A stretch of 18,682 bases of DNA from Aalborgiella sp031390045 (GCA_031390045.1 JANMTB010000190.1:1-18682); one strand, 5' to 3'. Shown: positions 5,699 to 12,613, numbered from the stretch's first letter. Translations and numbers: made by a program. Notes: generated by a model not told the origin, from the letters alone.

Positions 5699-6049
5699 TT
5701 AGCAGGTGGGGCATGGGGAGACATCGGGCACAGCGCAAGTTTGTCCTTGGCAGCAATGCTCAGTGAGGTAAGCCAAAAGGGAGCTCATGTGCTCAAAATT
5801 GGCGCGGTAAATCAAGTTACGTCCGCGTGGCTCACAACTGGCCAAGCCAGAATGCACCAGCTCTTTAAGGTGGAAAGACAGCGCACTGGCGGCAATGTGA
5901 AGCTGTTCTGCTAGCACACCGGGCGTTAAGCCATCGGCTCCGGCTACCACCAGAGCCCTGAAAGCCCGCAAACGCTGGGCTTGCGCTAAAGCGGCCAACG
6001 ATTTGACAGCATATGATTCAGAGATCAGGGGGGAGCATATTATTTCCAT
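5699..6049 (-). CDS. arsR: ArsR arsenite-responsive repressor
   Basis: ArsR/SmtB-family winged-helix repressor of 116 residues. The helix-turn-helix runs through LTPGVLAEQLHIAASALSFH and LKELVHSGLASCEPRGRNL (residues ~41-79), followed by the wing and C-terminal helix. The usual ELCVCD site in the DNA-binding helix is absent. Cysteines cluster at the C-terminus instead: C99 and C100 (HCC), C105, C113 and C116. A C-terminal CC-x(n)-C arsenite site is known from the Acidithiobacillus ferrooxidans-type ArsR, although the spacing here (CC-x4-C) differs slightly. As(III) binding should release DNA and open the five-gene operon. The start codon lies inside a large perfect palindrome (6039-6080), its probable operator. 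A -10-like TATAAT (6056-6061, minus strand) ends 6 nt before ATG, suggesting a leaderless or very short leader. Confidence 0.93.
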   Translation of the reverse strand: MEIICSPLISESYAVKSLAALAQAQRLRAFRALVVAGADGLTPGVLAEQLHIAASALSFHLKELVHSGLASCEPRGRNLIYRANFEHMSSLLAYLTEHCCQGQTCAVPDVSPCPTC

Positions 6050-6080
6050 AATTCAATTATATTTGAATTATGGAAATAAT
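6039..6080. promoter_or_regulatory. Perfect palindrome at the arsR promoter
   Basis: Arms ATTATTTCCATAATTCAA (6039-6056) and TTGAATTATGGAAATAAT (6063-6080) are exact inverse complements around a 6-nt centre. The arsR start codon (6047-6049) lies in the left arm, and a minus-strand TATAAT (6056-6061) lies at the centre. By symmetry the plus strand carries TATATT (6058-6063) and an ATG at 6070. An ArsR operator is the most likely reading. There is no T-run, so it is not a standard terminator. Confidence 0.7.
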
Positions 6081-6112
6081 TATGAATACCTTTAGTTTTG
6101 TAAACTCATTGA

Positions 6113-6157
6113 ATGTCATAAAACTTCCATAAAAGTTTCATTCTGGTGTCACAGTCA
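6113..6157 (+). promoter_or_regulatory. Tandem PHO boxes before olsB operon
   Basis: ATGTCATAAAACTTCCAT (6113-6130) matches the PhoB box consensus CTGTCATAWAWCTGTMAY at 15 of 18 positions. The 11-bp period continues: units start at 6114 (TGTCATAAAAC), 6125 (TTCCATAAAAG), 6136 (TTTCATTCTGG) and 6147 (TGTCACAGTCA). This gives two consecutive boxes. A clean -10 element downstream is not obvious. The site predicts PhoB activation of the acyltransferase operon starting at 6200. Confidence 0.75.
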
Positions 6158-6199
6158 AATCACAAACTCTCTGAATCTTCAATAAAAAAGGAAACTGGC

Positions 6200-7066
6200 A
6201 TGAGAGAAATACCAACACCTACGTTTGATTTGTCACCCATAGCTTTACCTCGGGGGTTACTTCACCGACCCTTACCACCGCACAATGAACAAGTTCAGCA
6301 AATTCGGCCTAGTCTGCCAAGCGCTGGGACAGCGGGGCGCAGCAGCATTGAAGTTTCGTGGGCGAAGCATCAAGACGAAGTAAGAGAGGCGCAACGCCTA
6401 CGTTTTGATGTTTTTGCGACAGAAATGGGCGCTAGACTACAAACGCCGCTTGCAGGGCATGATATTGATAGTTTTGATAATTTTTGTGAACATTTGCTGG
6501 TGCGTGATGTAGATACGAAACAAGTGGTCGGAACTTACCGTGCGTTGACGCCAGCGCAAGCAAAACGTATCGGTAGCACCTACAGTGATACTGAGTTTGA
6601 CTTGGTGCGTTTGCGCGCGTTGCGCCCGCATATGGTTGAGTTGGGTCGCAGCTGCGTTCATATCGATTACCGCCAAGGTGCCGTGATCATGTCATTGTGG
6701 GGCGCTTTGGCAGAATTCATGGAGCGCAACCAGTTGCACACCATGATTGGCTGTGCCAGCATCCCAATGTTGCACAACGGCATCGTCAATGGCGACGCGG
6801 CTGCGAGTATTTGGCGGCAAGTCAAAGCAAAGCATTTAGCGCCGGTTGAGTATCAAGTTACACCGCGCTTGCCACTTCCTGTTGAGCAGCTTGATGATTC
6901 TTTGGACATTGCACCACCGGCTTTAATCAAAGGGTATTTGCGTTTAGGCGCAAAAGTACTGGGTGCGCCTACGTGGGACCCGGATTTCAACACCGCAGAT
7001 TTGCCCATGATGATGCGTATTTCAGACATGCCGGACCGTTATCGCAAGCATTTTTTGGGGGCGTGA
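6200..7066 (+). CDS. olsB: OlsB-type N-acyltransferase, ornithine lipid synthesis
   Basis: This 288-residue member of the GNAT-related acyl-ACP-dependent acyltransferases (OlsB/PlsC-like hemolysin family) adds a 3-hydroxy fatty acid to an amino acid, normally ornithine. That is the first step in ornithine lipid synthesis. The core EAQRLRFDVFATEMGARL (63-80), the acid-rich DIDSFDNFCEHLLV (88-101), VVGTYRAL (109-116), VELGRSCVHIDYR (146-158) and the IGCASIPM segment (183-190) are family landmarks. ATG 6200 has AAGGAA at 6188-6193, 6 nt away. An in-frame GTG at 6146 lies inside the PHO boxes and is rejected. No olsA is in the window, so the second acylation would be encoded elsewhere. The next gene overlaps by one base (TGATG). 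The PHO boxes upstream suggest induction by phosphate starvation. Acceptor specificity is inferred. Confidence 0.86.
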   Translation: MREIPTPTFDLSPIALPRGLLHRPLPPHNEQVQQIRPSLPSAGTAGRSSIEVSWAKHQDEVREAQRLRFDVFATEMGARLQTPLAGHDIDSFDNFCEHLLVRDVDTKQVVGTYRALTPAQAKRIGSTYSDTEFDLVRLRALRPHMVELGRSCVHIDYRQGAVIMSLWGALAEFMERNQLHTMIGCASIPMLHNGIVNGDAAASIWRQVKAKHLAPVEYQVTPRLPLPVEQLDDSLDIAPPALIKGYLRLGAKVLGAPTWDPDFNTADLPMMMRISDMPDRYRKHFLGA

Positions 7067-7929
7067 TGCGTACTTTTTTTGAATCCGAACAAGCTTGGAT
7101 TCAAAGTCTGATAGCAAACGCTTCAACCCAAGAGTTTGAGGGGCATAAGGAAGCAAAGTTTCGAGCAATTTTCATATCGGACATTCATTTGGGAACGCAA
7201 GGCTGCCAAGCAGGCCCCTTGCTAGAGTTTCTCAAAGCGCACCCCTGCGACTTTCTCTATTTAGTTGGCGACATTATTGATGGTTGGCAACTTCGACGCA
7301 AGTGGTACTGGCCACAGTCACACAACGATGTGGTGCAAAAATTGCTAAGAAGTGCGCGCAAAGGCACGCGGGTGATATTTGTACCAGGCAACCACGATGA
7401 ATTTGCACGTGGTTTTATCGGGCATCATTTTGGTGGCGTTGAGGTAGTTGAAGATGCAGTTCATATCACTGCAAATGGCGTCAAGCTCTGGGTTATTCAT
7501 GGTGATTATTTTGATGGTGTGATTCAGTGCGCCAAGTGGTTGGCCTATGTTGGCGATAACTTGTATGAATTCACACTCAAGCTGAATCGGCATTTGAATC
7601 GATTGCGCGGGCATTTTGGTTTGCCATATTGGTCGCTATCAGCTTATCTCAAGCAAAAAGTGAAAACGGCACTCAATTATGTGACTGATTTTGAAGTAGC
7701 TGTCGCACGTGAAGCGCGCAACCGAGGACACGATGGCGTCGTCTGCGGGCATATCCACCGAGCTGAGATGCGCCAGATTGACGGCACGCTGTATTGCAAC
7801 GACGGCGACTGGGTTGAAAGCCAAACCGCATTGGTCGAGCATTTTGATGGCCGCTTAGAGCTTATCCATTGGGCCGTACAAAGTGTCGCGCATAAAAAGA
7901 AAAGTCAATTACAGGTATCCATAGCATGA
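7066..7929 (+). CDS. Calcineurin-like phosphoesterase, PlcP/LpxH-like
   Basis: This 287-residue two-metal phosphoesterase has the full motif set: DIHLG (D39, H41), GDIIDGW (D69), GNHDE (N109, H110), HGDYFD (H145) and CGHIHRA (H229, H231). Proteins of this type are often labelled UDP-2,3-diacylglucosamine diphosphatase, and LpxH belongs to the same superfamily. Context points to the other known role. PlcP, a relative of the same superfamily, cleaves phospholipid head groups to give diacylglycerol under phosphate starvation, next to a glycosyltransferase that uses the product. Here it sits between olsB and a GT4 gene behind PHO boxes. The ATG at 7066 shares a base with the olsB stop and follows a GGGGG ribosome site. 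Its stop overlaps the next ATG (ATGA), so translation is coupled. Substrate is inferred, not shown. Confidence 0.85.
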   Translation: MRTFFESEQAWIQSLIANASTQEFEGHKEAKFRAIFISDIHLGTQGCQAGPLLEFLKAHPCDFLYLVGDIIDGWQLRRKWYWPQSHNDVVQKLLRSARKGTRVIFVPGNHDEFARGFIGHHFGGVEVVEDAVHITANGVKLWVIHGDYFDGVIQCAKWLAYVGDNLYEFTLKLNRHLNRLRGHFGLPYWSLSAYLKQKVKTALNYVTDFEVAVAREARNRGHDGVVCGHIHRAEMRQIDGTLYCNDGDWVESQTALVEHFDGRLELIHWAVQSVAHKKKSQLQVSIA

Positions 7930-9029
7930 AATTGGTATTGGTAACAGATGCCTGGCAGCCTCAAGTCAATGGGGTGGTGACAACCTTGGTCGAGTTATTG
8001 CGTGAAATGCAAAAATTGGGACATGATGTTGAAGTTATTCACCCGGGTTTGTTCAAAACGCGTCCTTGCCCAGGCTATGCTGGGATTGATTTGGCAATCA
8101 GGCCTGCGAGAAAAATAGCTGAATTATTAAGCAATATCAACGCCGATGCTATTCACATTGCGACAGAAGGCCCATTGGGTTGGGCAGCACGCAGTTATTG
8201 CCTGAAGCATGGCTTGGCTTTTACAACAGCTTTCCATACTAAATTTCCAGAAATCTTAAATGCAGCGCTAAAAATTCCGCTAAGCTGGGGCTACGCACTG
8301 TTCAGATATTTTCATAAAGCGTCATCAGGCGTGATGGTTCCTACGCGTGGCGTTTTGGAGATGTTGAAAGCCAGAGGATTTGTGAACTTGCGACAATGGA
8401 CGCATGGAGTCGACACAGAGTTATTCAGCTACCATTCGCAACCCAAAAGCTATGCGTCACTAAGTGAATTGACACGACCACTAAGCTTGTTTGTCGGGCG
8501 TGTTTCATATGAAAAGAACATTGAATCGTTCTTAACGCTGAGCATACCAGGCACAAAAGTAATTTGTGGTGTGGGGCCGTTAGAGTCAGGGTTGAAGAAA
8601 AAATACCCCCATGCGACTTGGCTTGGGCTGCTCGCTCGTGATGAGCTTGCAAAAGTGTATGCGACCGCTGATGTATTCGTATTTCCAAGTAAATCTGAAA
8701 CCTTCGGTCTCGTGCTTTTAGAAGCTATGGCATGTGGAACGCCAGTAGCTGCTTATCCAGTGGATGGCCCTTTGGAAGTCTTGTGTGATGTGGAAGGTAT
8801 GCCGCAAGGCGGTGTTTTAGATGCTGATTTGAAGTCTGCGACCAATAGAGCATTGGTTTTACCTAGATATGAAGCGCGTCAGCGTGCGATTCAATTTAGC
8901 TGGCAAAATGCAGCAAAACTCTTTGAGAATAACTTAGTCTTTGCAAAAACTGGTAGATTGACCCAATTAAATCGAATGGCTTTGAAAAATCATGAAGTCG
9001 CAAGTAATGACAGAGTATTCGACACTTGA
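7926..9029 (+). CDS. GT4-family glycosyltransferase, probable glycolipid synthase
   Basis: This 367-residue GT-B glycosyltransferase of family 4 has the N-terminal glycine-rich opening LVTDAWQPQVNGVVTTL (4-20), the acceptor-side loop TAFHTKFPEI (101-110), the nucleotide-side strand LFVGRVSYEKNIESFL (188-203) and the EX7E motif SETFGLVLLEAMACGTPV (E258 and E266). Members transfer glucose, mannose or glucuronate from a nucleotide sugar to lipids. In phosphate-starved bacteria an Agt-type enzyme beside PlcP glycosylates diacylglycerol to make phosphorus-free glycolipids. The same job is inferred here from the operon. The sugar donor cannot be read from the sequence. No membrane span is evident, so it is probably a peripheral membrane enzyme. 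The last ~25 residues after the catalytic domain are poorly conserved in appearance. Confidence 0.86.
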   Translation: MKLVLVTDAWQPQVNGVVTTLVELLREMQKLGHDVEVIHPGLFKTRPCPGYAGIDLAIRPARKIAELLSNINADAIHIATEGPLGWAARSYCLKHGLAFTTAFHTKFPEILNAALKIPLSWGYALFRYFHKASSGVMVPTRGVLEMLKARGFVNLRQWTHGVDTELFSYHSQPKSYASLSELTRPLSLFVGRVSYEKNIESFLTLSIPGTKVICGVGPLESGLKKKYPHATWLGLLARDELAKVYATADVFVFPSKSETFGLVLLEAMACGTPVAAYPVDGPLEVLCDVEGMPQGGVLDADLKSATNRALVLPRYEARQRAIQFSWQNAAKLFENNLVFAKTGRLTQLNRMALKNHEVASNDRVFDT

Positions 9030-9042
9030 AATTTGGAAAATT

Positions 9043-9504
9043 ATGGATCTCATACTTTGGCGTCATACAGAAGCAGTAGATTGGCAAGAAGGCTACGATG
9101 ATTTGGATCGTGCACTGACACCGCGCGGCTATAAGCAAGCGATACGTATGGCAGAATGGCTAGATCGCCAGTTGCCTGAAAGCACAAGAATTTTTACGAG
9201 TCCAGCACGACGCTGTGAAGATACCGTCCGCCGATTGGATCGAAAATACAAGTTGAGTAAAGAGTTGTCGCCCGATACCGATGCAAATGAAATTTTGACA
9301 CTTTTGCAGTGGCCAAATCTCAAAGCAACGGTTTTGATCGTGGGTCACCAGCCAATGATTGGGCAAATAGTGGCTCAATCATTGGGGATGCAAAGCAGCG
9401 ATTGCGCTGTTAGAAAAGGCTCTGTGTGGTGGTTAAGAAGCCGCGAGAGAGAAGGGCAAAGACAAACAGTCTTGGTAACCGTTCAAAGCGTCGATATGCT
9501 GTGA
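9043..9504 (+). CDS. sixA: SixA-type histidine phosphatase
   Basis: This small histidine-phosphatase-superfamily enzyme (153 residues) has the catalytic RH motif near its start (LILWRHTEA, R7 and H8), the second arginine segment FTSPARRCEDT (51-61) and the second histidine VGHQPMIG (H102). The compact size fits SixA, which removes phosphate from phosphohistidine proteins such as ArcB-type HPt domains or the nitrogen PTS protein NPr. ATG 9043 has GGA 5 nt upstream and lies 13 bp after the glycosyltransferase stop. An in-frame ATG at 8992 would overlap the previous gene by 38 bp and is rejected. Why a phosphohistidine phosphatase closes a lipid operon is not clear. Confidence 0.85.
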   Translation: MDLILWRHTEAVDWQEGYDDLDRALTPRGYKQAIRMAEWLDRQLPESTRIFTSPARRCEDTVRRLDRKYKLSKELSPDTDANEILTLLQWPNLKATVLIVGHQPMIGQIVAQSLGMQSSDCAVRKGSVWWLRSREREGQRQTVLVTVQSVDML

Positions 9505-9520
9505 AGTTTGCTAGCTAGGG

Positions 9521-9955
9521 TTAATTGCTAGGACGCCCTGTTTTTAGCATGGGTACAGCTTTTAGCGCGGCTAGAAAATGCGGATCACTCATGGCTGCTA
9601 GAGCTTTTATTCCTGCGCGAATTAGCTCACCTTTCTTGACTGAATGCTTCAAATCTGTAGCGCGCAGTTTTAAATTATCAAGAATAAGATACTCTGGTTT
9701 GGGTATAGTAAAACTGTCGCGCACTAATTTAATCTTCTTGGCTTTGATTGGTTTTTCGATCGGTGTACGCAAGACTGGTTTTGTATCGACTTTAGAAGTC
9801 ACTGTTTTTGCGGGCGTTTTCGTTACTTCTGGCTTCAAAGTTGCTGTGGCTGATTTTGTTGCAGGCTTAGGCGCGGTCTTAACAGGAGTTTTAGCGAGCG
9901 TCTTGGTAGCAGACTTAGCTATTGTTTTTACTGATGCTTTGCTTGAAGTAGCCAT
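9521..9955 (-). CDS. Lys/Ala/Thr-rich tail protein with RHH-like domain
   Basis: The first ~73 of 144 residues are a low-complexity, positively charged tail with KTP, KSAT and KPATK repeats, like eukaryotic H1 or bacterial histone-like tails. Residues ~74-142 form a compact domain. A strand (KLVRDSFTIPKPEY) is followed by a helix (LILDNLKLRATDL) and a second helix (KKGELIRAGIKALAAM), which is the beta-alpha-alpha order of ribbon-helix-helix DNA-binding proteins. It ends AVPMLKTGRPSN. I have not identified a named family. DNA or nucleoid binding is an inference. ATG 9953-9955 follows AAGGA with a 6-nt gap. The promoter carries the palindrome GTATAAA-TAG-TTTATAC. It is convergent with sixA and 90 bp downstream of ppx. 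The antisense frame lacks this support. Confidence 0.78.
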   Translation of the reverse strand: MATSSKASVKTIAKSATKTLAKTPVKTAPKPATKSATATLKPEVTKTPAKTVTSKVDTKPVLRTPIEKPIKAKKIKLVRDSFTIPKPEYLILDNLKLRATDLKHSVKKGELIRAGIKALAAMSDPHFLAALKAVPMLKTGRPSN

Positions 9956-9977
9956 ATGTCATCCTTATAAATTAATG

Positions 9978-9994
9978 GTATAAATAGTTTATAC
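9978..9994. promoter_or_regulatory. Palindrome in promoter of RHH-like gene
   Basis: GTATAAA (9978-9984) and TTTATAC (9988-9994) form a perfect 7-bp inverted repeat around TAG. Each half resembles a -10 box (TATAAA on the minus strand). It lies 22 bp upstream of the start codon of the gene at 9521-9955. It could be an operator for that protein itself or for another dimeric regulator. Confidence 0.45.
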
Positions 9995-10045
9995 GATTAT
10001 TTTTACCAACGCAATTAACCCTGAGATTTACTCGTGTATTCATAT

Positions 10046-11551
10046 TTAGCAACCTTGCAAATGCAATATTCGATTTACTTTTTTCCAAGCGACAGCTTCT
10101 TCACGTAGCAAATGGGCTGATTGTGGGAAGTCATTCGCCCAGTTAGGCGGGCATGTCAAGAAAAATTGATATTTCTCGTTTTTGATCACGGTCAATTTTA
10201 GATTTTCAATCTCTGATTCATTCCTAGCATGGCACAAAATCACTGCTAAACGAAGACTAAGCAAGAGCTGAGAAAACTTAGTGTCATCGAGTTCCAATTC
10301 CAGCTTCTTTAATTTCCCACGATGTCCGAATACCAGCAAGCTGAGCCTGTGCGATTCTGGCATAGCAAACCCGGCGATATCAGCGTTATCTAATATATAA
10401 GCGCCGTGCTTATGGTAATCACTGTGCGAAATTTGACATCCAATTTCATGTAATTGTGCTGCCCAATGAAGAGTTTTCATCGCTTCAGCGTATTCAATTG
10501 CATCTGTCGGTGAAGGGCTCTGAGTTTGTGAAAATAGAGTTGTTGCTATTTTTGAAACACGGCTAGCCTGCGCAGGATCGATACCGAAGTTGGTAGCTAG
10601 CCGATTGACGGAGATATTACGCACGTCGATTTGTCCGCTATCGCGGTCTAATAAATCATACAAAACACCGTGTCGCAGAGCACCCTCAGCTGGGTGTAAT
10701 TCTTCAATATTGAGCAAATCAAAAAGTGCGCACAAAATACTGATGCCGCCCGAGATGACTGCGCGTCTGTCGTCTTTCATACCTGCTAGCTTGATGCGAT
10801 CACTGTGTTGGGCTTTGATGAGCTTTTCACGTATCCACTGAAGCCCTGCTCTGGTAATAGTCGATTCTGCCTCGCCTGTGGCAGCCAAAATATCAGAAAC
10901 GGCACCAATCGTGCCAGAAGATCCGTATGCGATGTCCCAAGTTCCTCGCTTGTAAATATTTTGAGCTTCATCCAATATAGCTTTGGCAGCAATTTCGGCT
11001 TTGTTGAATGATGCCTCGTCTATATATCCATTTGGAAAATACTTCATTGACCAGGCCACACTACCAACTCGGAAGGAGGACATGTGAGTAGCCGTCAATT
11101 GCTGGCCTAAAACCAGCTCGGTCGAGCGTCCGCCAATATCAATAACAAGACGTTTTTCATTTGATTGTGGCAGCAGATGTGCAACACCTTGGTAGATGAG
11201 CCTAGCCTCTTCTTGGCCAGAGATAACATCAATAGGAAATCCTAAAATAGTGTTAGCTCGGGCCAGGAATACATCGCGATTGCGAGCTTCGCGAAGAGTT
11301 TGTGTCGCAACTGCTCTAACATGAGAAGGCTTGAAATGGGAAAGCCTTTCTCCAAAACGAGCTAAGCAATCCCACCCACGCTGCATAGATTCAGAAGTCA
11401 AATTCCTGTCTTCATCAAGCCCATTGCCTTGACGTACTGTTTCTTTGAGATATTCAGTGCGATGAATTTGACCATGGTCTAAACTACCTATTTCCAAGCG
11501 AAAACTGTTTGACCCTAAATCTACAGCTGCTAATCGGGTTCCATTTTGCAT
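10046..11551 (-). CDS. ppx: Exopolyphosphatase Ppx/GppA
   Basis: Ppx removes terminal phosphates from polyphosphate; the family also hydrolyses pppGpp. The 501 residues have the actin-like ATPase fold motifs LAAVDLGSNSFRLE (7-20), the catalytic glutamate segment VISGQEEARLIY (109-120) and DIGGRSTELVLG (138-149). YGSSGTIGAV lies further on, and an HD-like C-terminal domain includes LHWAAQLHEIGCQISHSDYHKHG. Length matches full-size Ppx. ATG 11549-11551 is the first good start. The gene is 76 bp downstream of ppk2 on the same strand, with no clear terminator between, so polyphosphate synthesis and degradation are probably co-transcribed, perhaps from the PHO box upstream of ppk2. Confidence 0.95.
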   Translation of the reverse strand: MQNGTRLAAVDLGSNSFRLEIGSLDHGQIHRTEYLKETVRQGNGLDEDRNLTSESMQRGWDCLARFGERLSHFKPSHVRAVATQTLREARNRDVFLARANTILGFPIDVISGQEEARLIYQGVAHLLPQSNEKRLVIDIGGRSTELVLGQQLTATHMSSFRVGSVAWSMKYFPNGYIDEASFNKAEIAAKAILDEAQNIYKRGTWDIAYGSSGTIGAVSDILAATGEAESTITRAGLQWIREKLIKAQHSDRIKLAGMKDDRRAVISGGISILCALFDLLNIEELHPAEGALRHGVLYDLLDRDSGQIDVRNISVNRLATNFGIDPAQASRVSKIATTLFSQTQSPSPTDAIEYAEAMKTLHWAAQLHEIGCQISHSDYHKHGAYILDNADIAGFAMPESHRLSLLVFGHRGKLKKLELELDDTKFSQLLLSLRLAVILCHARNESEIENLKLTVIKNEKYQFFLTCPPNWANDFPQSAHLLREEAVAWKKVNRILHLQGC

Positions 11552-11627
11552 ACAAATTAACCAAAATAACTAAAGCATAGCATTTACATGCTGTTCAAAA
11601 CTGCCTCGGTTAATCACATGCTAAATG

Positions 11628-12545
11628 TTAATAGACGGATGGCACCAGGATATCAGCAGGAACCGGTCGTCGCACATAGTTTTTACTACGCTCTCTGGGG
11701 GGCAACACGACAGTGGGATGGTCAACTTCTTGATAATCTATTTGACTGAGCAGGTGGTGTATGCAATTGAGCCGAGCTTTCTTTTTGTCATCCGCCTCAA
11801 CAACCCACCAAGGAGCCTCTGGTATGTGGGTTCTTTCAAGCATAATTTCTTTGGCTTTTGTGTATTCCTCCCAGCGCCTGCGCGATTCTAAATCCATGGG
11901 ACTCAATTTCCATTGTTTGAGTGGATCGTGAATACGTCCCAAAAATCGTATGCTCTGTTCCTCATCAGAAATAGAAAACCAATATTTGATCAGAACGATC
12001 CCAGACCTCGTCAGCATTTTTTCAAATTCTGGAACTGTTCTAAAAAACTCTTCATATTGCTCATCATTGCAAAAACCCATCACTCGTTCAACACCCGCCC
12101 GGTTGTACCAGCTGCGGTCAAACAATACTATTTCCCCTGCTGCTGGCAAATGTGAAATGAAGCGTTGAAAGTACCATTGGGTGCGTTCGCGATCGTTGGG
12201 CGCTGGTAGAGCTGCCACACGACAAACACGTGGATTGAGTCGTTGCGTTATCCGCTTGATAACACCGCCTTTGCCGGCAGCGTCTCTGCCCTCAAAGAGG
12301 ATGACAACTTTTTTTTCAGTCTTAACAATCCAGTCTTGAAGTTTCACCAATTCAGCTTGCATCCGGAACAACTCCCGAAAATACACACGACGACTTTCTG
12401 TATACGCGTCTGTTTCGGGCGCTAACAAGGCATGCGTGATTTGATCGGTGTCATGATCATCGTGTTCCAGTTCACGCTCTTCATCGTAGCTATCGGTCAA
12501 TTCTTCACGTATTCTTTTTATCAATTGTTCATGGTCTTTAGTCAT
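11628..12545 (-). CDS. ppk2: Polyphosphate kinase 2, class I
   Basis: PPK2 transfers phosphate reversibly between polyphosphate and nucleoside diphosphates. The 305-residue single-domain protein has Walker A FEGRDAAGKGG (84-94), Walker B VLFDRSWYNRAGVE (140-153) and the lid SRRRWEEYTKAKEIMLERT (221-239). These features and the single domain fit class I (ADP or GDP phosphorylating). ATG 12543-12545 has GGAG with a 6-nt gap. A second in-frame ATG 12 bp upstream has no ribosome site and overlaps this GGAG, so the shorter form is preferred. The acidic N-terminus (DEERELEHDDHD) is solvent-exposed in relatives. The gene is divergent from pstS, and a PHO box on its own strand (12596-12613) implies PhoB control. 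Confidence 0.95.
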   Translation of the reverse strand: MTKDHEQLIKRIREELTDSYDEERELEHDDHDTDQITHALLAPETDAYTESRRVYFRELFRMQAELVKLQDWIVKTEKKVVILFEGRDAAGKGGVIKRITQRLNPRVCRVAALPAPNDRERTQWYFQRFISHLPAAGEIVLFDRSWYNRAGVERVMGFCNDEQYEEFFRTVPEFEKMLTRSGIVLIKYWFSISDEEQSIRFLGRIHDPLKQWKLSPMDLESRRRWEEYTKAKEIMLERTHIPEAPWWVVEADDKKKARLNCIHHLLSQIDYQEVDHPTVVLPPRERSKNYVRRPVPADILVPSVY

Positions 12546-12595
12546 TTTTTGCTCCATGGTTGGTATTTATATTAAATCAACCATAAAATATGATT

Positions 12596-12613
12596 GTGAC
12601 AGTATGATGACAA
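12596..12613 (-). promoter_or_regulatory. PHO box for ppk2-ppx
   Basis: Read on the minus strand it is TTGTCATCATACTGTCAC, matching the PhoB consensus CTGTCATAWAWCTGTMAY at 15 of 18 positions, with both TGTCA half-sites intact. It lies 51 bp before the ppk2 start. AT-rich hexamers (TATTTT, TATGGT) downstream could be the -10. Confidence 0.75.

Noticed and set aside
6039..6080. Palindrome as an intrinsic terminator
   Set aside because: It is AT-rich with no T-tract, lies between divergent genes and includes the arsR start codon, so a regulatory role fits better.
6146..6199. GTG 6146 as the olsB start
   Set aside because: It lies inside the PHO boxes and lacks a ribosome site, while ATG 6200 has AAGGAA at ideal spacing.
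9508..9541. Terminator between convergent sixA and the RHH-like gene
   Set aside because: CTAGC/GCTAG and AGGG/CCCT pairs give only 4-5 bp stems with long loops; too weak to call.
9525..9983. 152-codon plus-strand frame opposite the Lys/Ala/Thr-rich gene
   Set aside because: The minus-strand gene has a good ribosome site, a promoter region and a plausible domain; the antisense frame is only the hydrophobic mirror of the Lys/Ala/Thr repeats.
11552..11627. Terminator or promoter between ppk2 and ppx
   Set aside because: Only a 5-bp AGCAT/ATGCT pairing and no PHO box or clear -10/-35 were found; read-through seems more likely.
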